DNA of 64,000 nucleotides from Amphiduros pacificus (GCA_949316495.1 OX439004.1:44936447-45000446); one strand, 5' to 3'. Shown: positions 33,171 through 45,215, numbered from the stretch's first letter. Notes: generated by a model from the sequence alone, not told the origin. Numbers and translations: made by a program.

Positions 33171-34017
33171 CCTTAAAGTACGTTCCTTGGAATGTCAAAA
33201 ATGCACAGGCAATGTGAAGCAATTCTGAAAAGTGTTTTAAATAATCTACATCTTGGTCCGATCACTTTTAATCATTTTATGCCTGATGATTTGTTGTAGT
33301 AGTTATCTGGCAGTCAGAAGCACGCCACAGGGACTCTATGCCTTACTCTTTTGCATTGTCACATAGACATGATAATATCTATCACGCCATTTTATAAGTA
33401 GTTCGAATTCCGTGGCACTGGTTGGCATAAGAAAGAGCATAATTTAGTAAATTTGACCAAATATCCCTACGTTCACTGGGAACATCTGTGTATAACTTTT
33501 AGTTTAAAAGCATCTATGATAACATTTGGTTTTGGTGATTTGGTGCTTATGGCCATATCAAAAACATTATTTCGGAATCAGATCAAACCATCACATATTG
33601 TTGACATATAAGTATGAGAAATGAGTCTGAATCAATCTCTACGAGCAGTGGTCCACTTTAAAAAGTCCACGCACTGGTTGGATGGCATAACCACGAGTGC
33701 GAAACATAACGAGTTGCCACCTTCCGAACTCAATTACGCCTAAAACATTCTTTATTGCCCTTACCTCAGACATTGATATCTGTGAATTACGTATACTTGT
33801 TTGAAAGTATAGTTATACCTAATAAATCCAAAATTATTTTTTTTTACAACCACAGTAAAAAGGTCATCATTAACATGAGTTATTACCAAATGAATAATAG
33901 TAAATTCTGAGTAAATCTGACCTGCAATGCAGGGGGGAGTCCCTGGCCTCAGGTGTTACCTTCTGTTATAAAGTTACCGAGAGCAAGGTTGATTTATCTA
34001 CATCTGGGTAAGCATAC
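33171..34017. other. Non-coding
   Basis: AT-rich, no array. No convincing exon. Confidence 0.4.
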
Positions 34018-34086
34018 CTTTTCAGGGTAAACAATGGCAACAAGTCCGCAGAGTAAAATCACCAAACCTTTGGGATATTGGACCAT
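34018..34086 (-). CDS. Signal-peptide-like first coding exon candidate
   Basis: On the minus strand, ATG (34086-34084) opens 23 codons ending at a donor, CTGAAAAG/GTATGC, in phase 0. The peptide has a Lys at position 6, a hydrophobic core GLVILLCGLVAIVY and then PEK, which is a standard signal-peptide layout. It lies upstream of, and on the same strand as, the transmembrane and tail exons at 20.5-24.3 kb, which need a signal peptide. The intervening ectodomain exons were not found and the phase to the 33-nt exon (phase 1) would have to change through them. There is no proof of linkage. Confidence 0.3.
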
Positions 34087-34228
34087 CCACGTTTCTAAAA
34101 TGTCAACGACAATGTCATAATTCAGCCCAGCTCGACCGCAGAGTTATGTTCAAGTCGCCCATTGTCATCCTTATATCATGAGAGCAGACTTGGAATGCCT
34201 TACAGATAGTTGATTTAATTATTGGAAT

Positions 34229-35795
34229 TATTTGATATGAAACTGAATGGTCTAATATTGTCATGTCTGATATGTACTGGGATCTCTATTTCTGTTATAG
34301 GTAGCAAGGTGGATTGTCTAATATTGCCACGTCTGATGTGTACTGGGATCTCTATTTCTGTTATAGGTAGCAACATGGATGGTCTAATATTGCCATGTCT
34401 GATGTGTACTGGGATCTCTATTTCTGTTAAAGGTAGCAAGGTGGATTGCCTAATATTGCCATGTCTGATGTGTACTGAGATCTCTATTTCTGTTATAGGT
34501 AGCAACATGGATGGCCTAATATTGTCATGTCTGATGTGTACTGGGATCTCTATTTCTGTTATAGGTAGCAAGGTGGATTGTCTAATATTGCCATGTCTGA
34601 TGTGTACTGGGATCTCTATTTCTGTTACAGGTAGCAAGATGGATGGCCTAATATTGTCATGTCTGATGTGTACTGGGATCTCTATTTCTGTTATAGGTAG
34701 CAAGGTGGATTGTCTAATATTGCCATGTCTGATGTGTACTGGGATCTCTATTTCTGTTATAGGTAGCAAGGTGGATTGTCTAATATTGCCACGTCTGATG
34801 TGTACTGGGATCTCTATTTCTGTTATAGGTAGCAAGGTGGATTGCCTAATATTGCCATGTCTGATGTGTACTGAGATCTCTATTTCTGTTATAGGTAGCA
34901 ACATGGATGGCCTAATATTGTCATGTCTGATGTGTACTGGGATCTCTATTTCTGTTATAGGTAGCAAGGTGGATTGTCTAATATTGCCATGTCTGATGTG
35001 TACTGGGATCTCTATTTCTGTTATAGGTAGCAAGGTGGATTGTCTAATATTGCCATGTCTGATGTATACTGGGATCTCCTCTTCTGTTATAGGTAGCAAG
35101 GTGGATTGTCTAATATTGCCATGTCTGATGTGTACTGGGATCTCTATTTCCGTTACAGGTAGCAAGGTGGATTGTCTGATATTGTCATGTCTGGTGTGTA
35201 CTGGGATCTCTTTTTCTATTATAGGTAGCAAGGTGGATTGTCTAATATTGCCATGTCTGATGTGTACTGGGATCTCTATCTGTGACATAGCTAGCAAGAT
35301 AGATGGTCTAATATTGCCATGTCTGATGTGTACTGGGATCTCTATTTCTGTTATAGGTAGCAAGGTCGATTGTCTAATATTGCCATGTATGATGTGTACT
35401 GGGATCTCTATTTCTGTTATAGGTAACAAGGTGGATTGTCTAATATTGCCATGTCTGATGTGTACTGGGATCTCTTTTTCTGTTATAGGTAGCAAGGTGG
35501 ATTGTCTAATATTGCCATGTCTGATGTGTACTGGGATCTCTATTTCTGTCATAGGTAGGAAGATGGATGGCCTAATATTGCCATGTCTGATGTGTACTGG
35601 GATCTCTTTTTCTGTTATAGGTAGCAAGGTGGATTGTCTAATATTGCCATGTTTGATGTGTACTGGGATCTCTACCTCTGTCAAATATAGCAAGGTGGGT
35701 GGTCTAGTATTTCCATATTTCCATGTCTGATGTGTACTGCGATCTCTATTACTGTCATAGATAGCAAGGCGGATGGTCTGATTTTGCCATGTGTG
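34229..35795. repeat. 66-bp minisatellite, about 23 copies, open on both strands
   Basis: The unit contains GGTAGCAAGGTGGATTGTCT, AATATTGCCATGTCTGATGT and GTACTGGGATCTCTATTTCT. It is 22 codons long and lacks stops in one frame on each strand, giving 502 (+, 34222-35730) and 492 (-, 34215-35693) codon frames. The minus repeat reads PVHIRHGNIRQSTLLPITEI and the plus repeat VDCLILPCLMCTGISISVIG. Variant units (ATGGATGG vs GTGGATTG, CCATG vs TCATG) alternate, which indicates multi-unit amplification. I see no splice, start or domain evidence for translation. Confidence 0.95.
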
Positions 35796-36225
35796 GTATG
35801 GAGCAAGGTGTCATTTCTTGAGGACAAGTACAAGCTGTAAGTGACAAAACAAGCCGATAGATCATTGGTCACAAGCTTTCGGACGTGTCAGTATGTGTGT
35901 TCTCTTTGGGCAAGCTACAGATTTATATTGATGCACCCTACACTGAGTATAGGGCAAATTATCCCATATTTGTCAAGCACACCAGCTATAACTTATAACA
36001 TATCTTTTTTTTAATGTCAAAGAATTCATATTACAACACCTTTTCCAAAATACTCCAAGAATAGGTTGTTTTCTTTCCTCAATTGAATACCTTATTATTA
36101 TTGTGATTTTTATCTTTGCATTGATATATTACGTTTAGATATAAAAGCTATTTCAATTTTGAATGGATTATGATTTCATGGCAATGGCAAACAATACTGC
36201 ACCAGTTTATCACGCAATTTCTCTC
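35796..36225. other. Non-coding
   Basis: A short AT-rich spacer between two minisatellites. Confidence 0.5.
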
Positions 36226-36958
36226 ACACCTTGCCTCACATCTCACCATACTCATTACCTCGCATCTCACCATACTCATTACCTCGCATCTCACCATACA
36301 CCTTGCCTCTCACCATACACCTTGCCTCACATCTCACCATACACCTTGCCTCACATCTCACCATACTCATTACCTCGCATCTCACCATACACCTTGCCTC
36401 TCACCATACACCTTGCCTCACACCATACACATTGCCTCGCATCTCACCATACACATTGCCTCACATCTCACCATACACCTTGCCTCACATCTCACCATAC
36501 ACCTTGCCTCACATCTCACCATACACCTTGCCTCACATCTCACCATACACCTTGCCTCACATCTCACCATACACCTTGCCTCACATCTCACCATACACCT
36601 TGCCTCTCACCATACACCTTGCCTCTCACCATACACCTTGCCTCTCACCATACACATTGCCTCGCATCTCACCATACTCATTGCCTCACATCTCACCATA
36701 CACCTTGCCTCACATCTCACCATACACCTTGCCTCACATCTCACCATACACCTTGCCTCACATCTCACCATACACCTTGCCTCACATCTCACCATACACC
36801 TTGCCTCACATCTCACCATACACCTTGCCTCACATCTCACCATACACCTTGCCTCACATCTCACCATACACCTTGCCTCACATCGCACCATACACCTTGC
36901 CTCACATCTCACCATACACCTTGCCACATATCTCACCATACACCTTGTCACACACTTT
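36226..36958. repeat. 24-bp minisatellite (CATCTCACCATACACCTTGC type)
   Basis: About 31 units. Most are 24 bp (CATCTCACCATACACCTTGC plus CTCA). Some are 18-19 bp, lacking the CATCT part, and some carry CTCATTACCTCG or CACATTGCC variants. A block near 36300-36480 recurs near 36600-36690. All three + frames and one - frame stay open across large parts. Non-coding. Confidence 0.95.
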
Positions 36959-37495
36959 GTCTAAATGGTGTATTTAAAACAGAGAAGGTAGTGTGAAGTT
37001 ATGCAGGAATTATCATTGGTGGACGGTTGGAGTGAATGGTCTGAGGGAATGGGAGAAAGGAGAACGTTCTAGTATAGAATATGACTATAATGTGAACGCT
37101 GGAGGTTAAATATAGTATGCTAGGTCTAGAGTGAATATCCGATGATATTGTACCAACTGAATGATATACTTTATAATATGATATCACTGATTACAAATTA
37201 CAGTAGTTATTAGTTGATCAGTTGATTTAATTATACAATACCAAATCTACTTTATGCAATTACAGCGTTCAGAGGTATAGGTATCGAATTTTTATGGAGA
37301 AACAACCTGAGTGAGGCCTACAGTTGTGTCCATTAAAGCATTACCCAGGATAGAAGCCGACCACCAAAGTATGTCCCAGTGGGACGGAGGCATCTTAATG
37401 ATAGAAGTATCTCACCTGAAAGGAGGTAGGACTCGCCATCACTACTCATTGTGCAAACACCATGCAGGCTCACTACATATACGTTACATGATCAC
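36959..37495. other. Non-coding, possibly 3' of the 37.5-kb exon
   Basis: No repeats. If the exon at 37.5 kb is a true terminal exon on the - strand, its 3' UTR would lie here. Confidence 0.35.
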
Positions 37496-37600
37496 TTAAT
37501 GAAGAGAAGTCAGAGCTGAGAGCACATCCCACTCAGCCTTAGACTGCACACACAGTACCAGACAGACATCTCCATCTGGTCCATGCTGTTTATTCACCGC
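37496..37600 (-). CDS. Candidate terminal exon, unknown gene
   Basis: A minus-strand acceptor, CAATATCTCATTGCAG, is followed by the only open frame (phase 0), 34 codons and TAA. It reads AVNKQHGPDGDVCLVLCVQS and then KAEWDVLSALTSLH. The other two frames stop within three codons. Composition is balanced and exon-like. I recognise no domain. It could be the last exon of a gene starting upstream (the 53.6-kb candidate is on the same strand) or an alternative end. Confidence 0.35.
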   Translation of the reverse strand, partial: AVNKQHGPDGDVCLVLCVQSKAEWDVLSALTSLH

Positions 37601-37839
37601 CTGCAATGAGATATTGAGACAAGGTGAGACATGCAATATTAATGTGATTGGCTCTCAGTTTGGCAAAGGTAAAATGATGCTTGAGGAATCCTGTCGGCTC
37701 CTCTACAAAACATATTGCACAAGGCACAAACCACATAGTCCCGCCTCAAATCATAACCCATCATTTCATATGGTTTAATATAATTCTACGTTCAGCATAT
37801 CTTGATTTTCAGCATATTGACGTGCAAAGGATATAGTTG

Positions 37840-38260
37840 AAATGAGAAACCTTTCTGATAGAAAATAGATATTGGTAATTTCCCTCCAAAATTAAAATCT
37901 TTTGAGATGAAATCAGAACTCAGGTATGAGAATCCTCTAAGATTGATAACAGAATTTAGGCATTACCTAAAATAAGGAGAATCCTCTAAGATGGACAACA
38001 TAAACTAGGCATGTAATTGATATCTAACAAAAAAATAGAAAAGAGAGAATTTTCCAGGTTGGATAACAGAATTCAGATAGAACATAACAGAATGAGAATC
38101 CTCTGAGATTGATATCTGGTAATTTTCAATTACAGATTGAAGATTACAGATTTTGTCAATTAATTAAAATAAAGAAATCTCCTGAGATGGATGACAGGTT
38201 TTATTAATTACCTCACAAATTAACAATCTTTGAGATGGATGATAAGTTTAATAGTTAAAC
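37840..38260. repeat. Degenerate tandem repeat of about 60-80 bp
   Basis: Loosely repeated blocks with GAGAATCCTCTAAGATGGAT, ACAACAGAATTTAGG and AATTACC. At least five decayed copies. Boundaries are approximate. Confidence 0.5.
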
Positions 38261-38737
38261 ATTTGTCTTAAATAATTGACAATTTTTTTCAATAATCCAA
38301 TTTTCAAAATTTAATAACGGCAACACTTAAAATATGTTGAAATATCAGTTACTTTCAAGGATAGATTATTCCTTTCAAGGACAAATCAATTACACCACTG
38401 AATCTATTATTCAAAAGATGCAATTATCTTGATGGTATTGTTTGTACTGTGCTTTTACACTCTTGGTTGATGGATATGTTTGTTACTATATTGGGATTAT
38501 TCATTCCTCTCCAAGACTTGTTGTTATATGAATATAAATGATTTGTGAGATATGTTATCGCGTGAGAATTACAGCAGCTTTGATTGTGTGTATAAATAAC
38601 ACTGGTTGAATATAAATTAAAACCTGCCAAGAAAGGCTTTATACCAAGCAAGATAGAATATTCCACTAGGAACCAATGTAGGCTACAACTATATAGAAGC
38701 CTGTCACTTGGCTTTATCTGCATGAAACCTATCTGAT

Positions 38738-39018
38738 GTCTCAGTCACATTTGCGCTGGGTGCTTGTCTGATACTTGCCTTGTGCTTGTCTAATACCTGT
38801 CTTGTGCTTGCCTAATACTTGTCTGACACTTGTCTTGTACTTGTCTGATACTTGTCTTGTACTTGTCTGATACTTGCCTTGTGCTTGTCTGATACTTGCC
38901 TTGTACTTGTCTGATACTTGCCTTGTGCTTGTCTGATACTCGCCTTGTGCTTGTCTGATACTTGCCTTGTGCTTGCCTTATTCTTGTTTCGTGCTTGCCT
39001 TATCCTTGCTTCGTGCTT
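38738..39018. repeat. Transposon terminal repeat fused to a 22-bp minisatellite
   Basis: The first 20 bases (TGTCTCAGTCACATTTGCGC, 38738-38757) match the end of the foldback element at 8677. They run straight into about 12 copies of a 22-bp unit (CTTGTCTGATACTTGCCTTG plus TG). No matching right end follows. The array seems to have grown inside or at the edge of a family member whose other end is lost. Confidence 0.8.
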
Positions 39019-39913
39019 GCATGATGCGAAAGGAGTAATCATTTTTTCTTCGCAAAATTCATATTAATTTACATGAATTGAATTTTCTGCCCAATGTCGA
39101 TTTTATATAATGAAGCCTGCCAATCACAGCTTCATCCCACCTGCAATGCCACCCATATCTCATTAATGCACTAATATACCCCAAGCGCTCAGCAGTCTTC
39201 CTCCTTAAAAGCTATCGTCACATTTTAAAGCAACGCCCGCTTCATGATATAGTTCATACATATACCAAAAAGAGTTGTTGCCAAATGAAGGTCTCAATTA
39301 TAAAAGAATGTAAGAATGAAGATGATGCATGAAAACATTTTATCAGTGCCTTACGCATAGATATTGCGTCACTTAAAGTGGACTTTTCCTCATCAAGAAA
39401 CAGCAATTTGGCTCTGACTTAGGCCGAATTCTAGAACCTGCACACTGTCCATGTTTGGCTAATGTGCTGCATTTATTTTGTTAATTAGGATTAATCAATC
39501 ACTTCCAATACCGTTTTGCCTATATAATAAAGGGTAAATTGTATGGAAATGTTGCATGTATATTTGCGATGTTTATTTGATGCTTATATGATATGGTTTA
39601 GTTTTACAGATGTATATCTGATATGCATTGATATAATTATGTTTATGTTTGTAGTGAAGTATAAACAGTGTGTATATGTGGTCTATATCTTGTCTTATTC
39701 TTGGGAACCTTTGTTCTGTTCTAGATTCATGACATAACTTAATGCTGTAACTAACGCATTCCAAATGATGACCCTCTCATGTGGCTTATGTGTGCCATCC
39801 TATCTGTTGCTATCTTTCTTTACACTTTACAGAAGGTAATTAGGACCAAAGCTTTTACAAAGCCTGCCATTCTTTATTAGTTTAGTAGCCAGAGTTGGCT
39901 GAGGCTGATAACC
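39019..39913. other. Non-coding; decayed repeat copy
   Basis: 39383-39535 is a distant copy of the 32.2-kb repeat (TTTTCCTCATCAAG, GAATTCTAGAACCTGC). Nothing else recognised. Confidence 0.45.
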
Positions 39914-40246
39914 TTATTTTCTCGTCTGCCTTGTGAATGTATCTATTTCAAGGTACTTGATGGAGTATAATCGAATTTTCCCTCCCTTCCTGATGGACGT
40001 AACATGTATCAATAATTTTTGTACATATTTATAATTATCTGGACATCCTCTGGCTGTGCGACGTCCATCATACACTTTGCCGGAATTAGAGAACGTGACC
40101 ACATCGCCCCAAAGGGTGTCGGGAGAAATCTTGGCCGCTACAAGAGTGTTGCGTTTTTTCTCTGTGTGAGTCCTGCGGCTGAGACTTTTAATGGAAGGAG
40201 CACCATCCGGGCCTCTCAGCCTATCCTCTTTCACCGTGTCAGGCAT
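39914..40246 (-). other. Unassigned 110-codon ORF
   Basis: GC-richer than its surroundings, with an exon-like segment KKRNTLVAAKISPDTLWGDV then VTFSNSGKVYDGRRTARGCP. The start region is duplicated just upstream (40242-40351). No clear donor or acceptor, and no family recognised. It could be an exon or a decayed mobile-element ORF. Confidence 0.3.
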
Positions 40247-40351
40247 GTTTTAGTGGCTAGCCATCTATCATGAATCCCACTCCAGAACTTTGCACATTAG
40301 TTCTGGCATGTTTTAGTGGCTAGCCATCTATCATGAATCCCACTCCAGAAC
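40242..40351. repeat. 47-bp direct duplication
   Basis: A perfect 47-bp copy at 40242-40288 and 40305-40351, offset 63 bp, starting GGCATGTTTTAGTGGCTAGC. Being identical, it is recent. Confidence 0.95.
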
Positions 40352-43300
40352 GAACTGTGCACACATTATCTCACCACAATACTTTATCTCCATGCCACAT
40401 TATGCTTTGGTTCACACAAGGACAGGTCTTATCAAAATACTTTAATACTTTAGAGAAAAATTAAGCAAAACCTATTGGAAATGAGTGCATCATGCAAGTA
40501 TATCTCTTAATAGTTATATTAATTTCTCTGAGTAATTATATATGTAGACATTATGGACTCAATGCCAATGACGGCTATGTTGCTGTGCAAGGGAAGTGAA
40601 CCACTTAACTTAATGCCTGTATCGGTGAGCCTGTTATCTGTGCCATCACTTACCTGAACACACCAGCCTCCTGCCCACCACATCATCCTTTTACTTACTG
40701 AAGCACTTACAGCTCAGCATCATGATGCAAACTGCCTCCACAAGATGCGGAGACACTTAATGACATTCAATTAAGAATGCGTCATATTGTGTGTACTTAA
40801 ATCAGGCAGTAATGATATTTTCCTAAACCCATTTTGTATGAAGTCTCTCAAGGAGTCAGACAGATAATACAGTCTTAAAGCTTTCATGAAATCAGGTTTT
40901 CAAGCACTTTGCCCTTACACAGTATAAATGTTTATACTCTGAACTATGCGATCTAAAGCCATTACATATCTTATAACCATTACATTAATATAAGTCTGCT
41001 GAAATCCATATCATCCATTGATCACTTTGTCAACAAAGTCTGCTGAGCTAACCAATGTCCTAATGCACCTGTCTGGTAAAAGTTTGCAAACAATGACAAC
41101 TTTCCTATAGGAAACCTGAGGAAATTGAATGACATAGGCCTGTTTGTCTATTAGTGTTTGTCTATTAGAACAAACCTAACACCATAACAGCCCCAGTCGT
41201 GTCAAGGTCAAGGTAACAGATTACAAGCTTGTACTAGGCACCACCAACAAAACATGGTAGTTATTGGCAGGTGCTCTTTGGAGAATTTCAAACAGCTTTT
41301 TGTATCACGGTATCATGGTCATATACCACAAAAACATGTTAAGGTGGATATTCTCTGCACATTTTCATATATTCTAATTTGATTAATCTAACATTCTATA
41401 TAATTTATTAAATGATTATATAGGATGAATATCAAATATCAAAATCGAGTAAAAAAATAACAAATACCATGAACCGAATTACCACAGCTCTGGTTTATAA
41501 AGATTGTGATTTGTGTTTGGTATGGAGAAGCTGTATGTTTGTAGGTTCTATATATTATTACGATTGAGCCTAGCTGTATAATACTATGTCTCCAGTTTAG
41601 AGCCTAGGTACTCACTCCATTACAACCCAGCCTCCCAGTATCTTGACCTGTTCCCTCTTTTGTTAATATAATACATCAAGAAAAAAACTTAACCCCAAGA
41701 ACAACCTAATATTACAAAATACAATTTTTATATTAATATGTAAAAATTTGAAGAAACTTTGATTTGTAATAATGTCTTCCCTTTTTCAGAGTGAAGAAAA
41801 AGGTTTTCGTCAACTTAATGCTGAGCCAATGCAACAATTCAAAAATTACATATGGCAATGCTGATCATGGTCACACGTTACACTTGCTACCGAGCTAAAA
41901 CTCCTATTTTGTATCTTTAATTTTCAAATATCCTGTCAAAACAAGCTAAATGCCCTTTCTTTAATTGATTTGAATCTATCTGGCAGATATGTGAATATTC
42001 CGTCAAAATTTTAAAAGTGAAAATGATGGAGAAGATGGGAAGCGTCGTGGAAAATGAAAAGAATGTTTACTGTTACTGTATAGATTTTGAGGAAAATGAG
42101 GAATCGAGTTATGAAAAGGCTTATCTGATTGGGGGAGCAATTTTCTACATAAAATGAATAAAGGGAAGGTCGCTCTGAAACATATGCAACTCTTCCTTCC
42201 ACGTGAGGCCAAACTGGTCATATTTACTAATGTTGTATACCGCCACAGTCAAATATCACATTGAATCATAGACATACAATTATGATTTAACTATTGCTGA
42301 CAATTAACATAAAGCTCAGTGAATTCAAGACTAGAGAAACATAATGCATCACATGAGAGATTACATCAGTGAGCATTGGTTTCCTTAGTGACCAGTTTAA
42401 GTGACCATTCCAAATTCATTTTTAACTACCAAATCCAATATTCGGAAGTTGTAAATGGATTCTCTTTAACATTTCAGTATATATATAGATTCAGACTGAC
42501 ATTCCTTGATTGTGTGCATTCACCTGTATACGAACAACACGTCTGCTATTATTCCAAAACATCTGCTTCAAGAAAATAACTACAACACACTAGTACATCA
42601 ACGTCAATGATAGACATGACCTCTGTATGACTTCCTGTCAATATGAGGTGCCCTCGCCTGTCCAAATCAGAACATCTCCAATTTGCTGTATTCTATCGTA
42701 CTTTTTGCGATCTTCGCTAAGATAAAATAAGAATATTCTTATACACACGATTTGTAGGCCGAGTTTCTTATTTAGGTTTGAGTTTCCTATCTATAGTTAT
42801 AGGGTTATATCTACTCACTCTATGCTTAAATCCTATTCTGTCTACATACGGTGGAATGTGATGAGTTCTTCTTGAATGTCAACGAATATGGAGAATTCTG
42901 GGATAAATCTAGGTAAAGAAGATTCAATTTGATTTATAATTGTTACCTCTCATCTCATATTATTTCAAAACAAGCTTGGTTATAACCTCGTGTGTATAAT
43001 AGTATATATAGAATGTTACACCACCAATTCTTTTTAATTTATTTCTTTTAAGAAGCAAAATTCAATTTAATATAAGGATTCAAGCAAATGTCAACTTAAT
43101 ATAAAGGCTCAAGCAAAAACTTTCGTGTCTTAAGATATTGTATGATATTTCTGTTAATAAACTCTGAGATCTGAGATATAACCTTACCATTTGATGTGCA
43201 GATGCATTGCGAGTATCACCTGTCAATACTTACTCGTTTCCGACGTCAATATCTATGTTAATTCAAGTACAAAGAGTTTGTCTTCTTAGTACGGAAGTCC

Positions 43301-43784
43301 CATTAACCAGACAATAGGGTGTGTAACAGATGCAAAATCCGGATATGTTCACACTTTAAAAGGCATTACGTGTAAGACCATTAAGAGATTTTGATGCAAT
43401 CTTTAACCAACTTTTGGCCATCTTGTTTTCGGTGCTTTTATGGAAAATATATCATGGGCTGTCAAACATGATATGTGTCATAAACTTAATTGATGTTTGC
43501 ATTACGTGTTTTTCCCTTAAGCCAACATACCTGACAAAAAGAGGAAAGTCTCAGGTAAGGGTACCAGCGGTAGAGATTATAAATATGAGCTGGCATCCTG
43601 CTGGGAACACTTGCTTGCTGAGATTAGTACTCAGATTAGTGGGGTGTGTTGTCACTTTCACATGTCAAAAATAGTGGGCAAATCACTGAACACATATCTG
43701 AGCATTATTACTACACATGTTTCTTTAATCAATTGTGCTTTTATTTGACAATTAAAATAATGATTGCACTATTTGAACTTATTT
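40352..43784. other. Non-coding, AT-rich
   Basis: Weak minus-strand donor motifs occur (CAG/GTAAGTG at 40657-40663, GAAACGA/GTAAGT near 43232, AATG/GTAAGG near 43187), but I found no matching open exon with a good acceptor. No arrays. Confidence 0.35.
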
Positions 43785-43945
43785 CAAATATAGAAATTCT
43801 AATTCTTTATTGTTAATAGTGTTTAAACAACTATGAAACTAGAAAACTATTTTAGAGGCATTGACGCCATTTCCATGAGGTGATCTTTGCACATATGAGT
43901 ACATGCATTGTTGGCCGATCTCACTGGACAACAGAGAAATGCACA
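43785..43945 (+). repeat. Dispersed repeat pair, copy 2
   Basis: Partner of 12940-13100. Shares TGCACATATGAGTACATGCA and GATCT-bearing blocks in the same orientation. Confidence 0.6.
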
Positions 43946-44187
43946 TACAGGTGACATGTGACCTGTTCATTTCCATCCTGTCTGATATGGTCAAATATTG
44001 ACAACTCCACATTTTGAAGATCTTGAATATTGTTTTGGAATACATAATACACCAATTTGATTGAATGTATTTAAGAGTGAGCATTGTTTGCAGGTATGTT
44101 TTAAGGGTTGATGAATTGTAACAACACCTTAGATAGGTACAGTCCATGTTTATTTTTAAATGTGGATCCAGGCTAAATGTTGAGTGA

Positions 44188-44511
44188 TTTGTTTGTTTGT
44201 TTGTTTGGGGTTTTACATCACTTTCAACATTATTTCAGTTATTTCGTGATGAGACCTACTTGTAGCAGATATAGTGCTGCCTCACTGAATTGTCATGTCG
44301 CAGGTCCTTGACATGACAACCCACCCGGTCACAGATTTACAAGGACCACGGGTTAACCCTTTAGGCACGGGCCTCAGCTCATGTGGGAAATTGTGTCATG
44401 AGTTCAATCTCGGCACAGCCGGGGTTCGAACCCACGACCTTTGGATCACCACAGAGGAACTGGTGCTAATAAGCTGGCGCCCTAACCAACTGCGCCACGG
44501 CCCATGGCCTA
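44188..44511 (-). mobile_element. tRNA-derived SINE, full length, 13-bp target duplication
   Basis: Same family as the 9.8-kb copy, with about 90 percent identity, and better preserved. On the - strand it has an A box in GGGCCGTGGCGCAGTTGGTT, a B box in GTCGTGGGTTCGAACCCCGG, a body of about 220 bp and a tail GATGTAAAACCCCAAACAAAC followed by AAAC repeats. AAATGTTGAGTGA flanks both ends (44175-44187 and 44512-44524). Pol III transcription from the internal boxes is expected from the family type. Confidence 0.92.
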
Positions 44512-44734
44512 AAATGTTGAGTGAACAATCTTGCCATGAGAAAAGGTCAAAGCATATCATCAGACCTGTGAGACACATGAAAGTGCTGAAACGCTTGGAA
44601 TTATTGCATTGCACTGGAAATATTCATAGATGCTCAAGGTTGGCCTTATGATCAACTTACTCGAAGTTTAAAATCTATGATAAAATCTTGAAATTGGATC
44701 CATGTTAAAATTTTTTTTTTGTCTGAACTAAAAT

Positions 44735-45215
44735 AAAATTGGAATATGAAGATTTCATATTTGTTTTCGGCATAAAGTTAGTATTTATCATATTTCTATG
44801 TTGACAAAAACATATTCAATTCCATATGTTCTGACATGCATATTGCTCAAATATTACCCCAGCATGAAGATTTTATATTTGTTTATAATGTAAAGTCAGT
44901 ATTATTCATATTGTCTATGTTTGCAAAATAAAATAATAAAATTTATATTCTTCTGATATGCAAATTACTCAATAAGAACTCCAATATAAAGATTTTATCT
45001 TTTTTTTAGGGTATCAAGTCATTTTTATTATTTTATATTCTTCTGCATTCTTCTGCAATTTATGTTTTCCGACTTGCATATCACTCAATCAGAACCCCAA
45101 TATTAAGATTTCACCTTCAGCATGAAAATAATACTTTTTCCCACCAGGATTCGAACCCTGGACCTTTAGCATAGAAGTCAGACATCTTTACCACTGAGCC
45201 ATGTATCACCCTGTG
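44735..45215 (-). mobile_element. Modular SINE: tRNA-like head plus three body units of about 120 bp
   Basis: The minus-strand head (45215-45139) has an A box, CATGGCTCAGTGGTAAAGAT, and a B box, CCAGGGTTCGAATCCTGGTG. It is followed by a linker of the type CATGCTGAAGGTGAAATCTT. Then come three diverged units of about 120 bp, recognisable on the + strand by ATGAAGATTT and TATATTC.TCTGA.ATGCA.AT. The same head, linker and one unit recur at 45399-45640. The region is AT-rich and ends near a T-run at 44709. Confidence 0.65.

Noticed and set aside
34215-35730. Two long ORFs (about 500 codons) on opposite strands as real repeat proteins
   Set aside because: Both arise from one 66-bp unit lacking stops. 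There is no splice context, domain or codon-position signal visible, and reading both strands is a hallmark of an array artefact.
39914-40246. A 110-codon gene
   Set aside because: Exon-like composition, but no clear splice sites, no recognised domain and a duplicated start region. Kept as an unassigned ORF only.
40658-40740. Minus-strand exon at the CAG/GTAAGTG donor
   Set aside because: All frames upstream of the donor close quickly, and no good acceptor gives an open exon longer than about 14 codons.
45139-45215. A functional tRNA gene on the - strand
   Set aside because: A and B boxes are present, but I could not fold a proper anticodon stem, and the same head recurs at 45.6 kb attached to a repeat body, so it is a SINE head.
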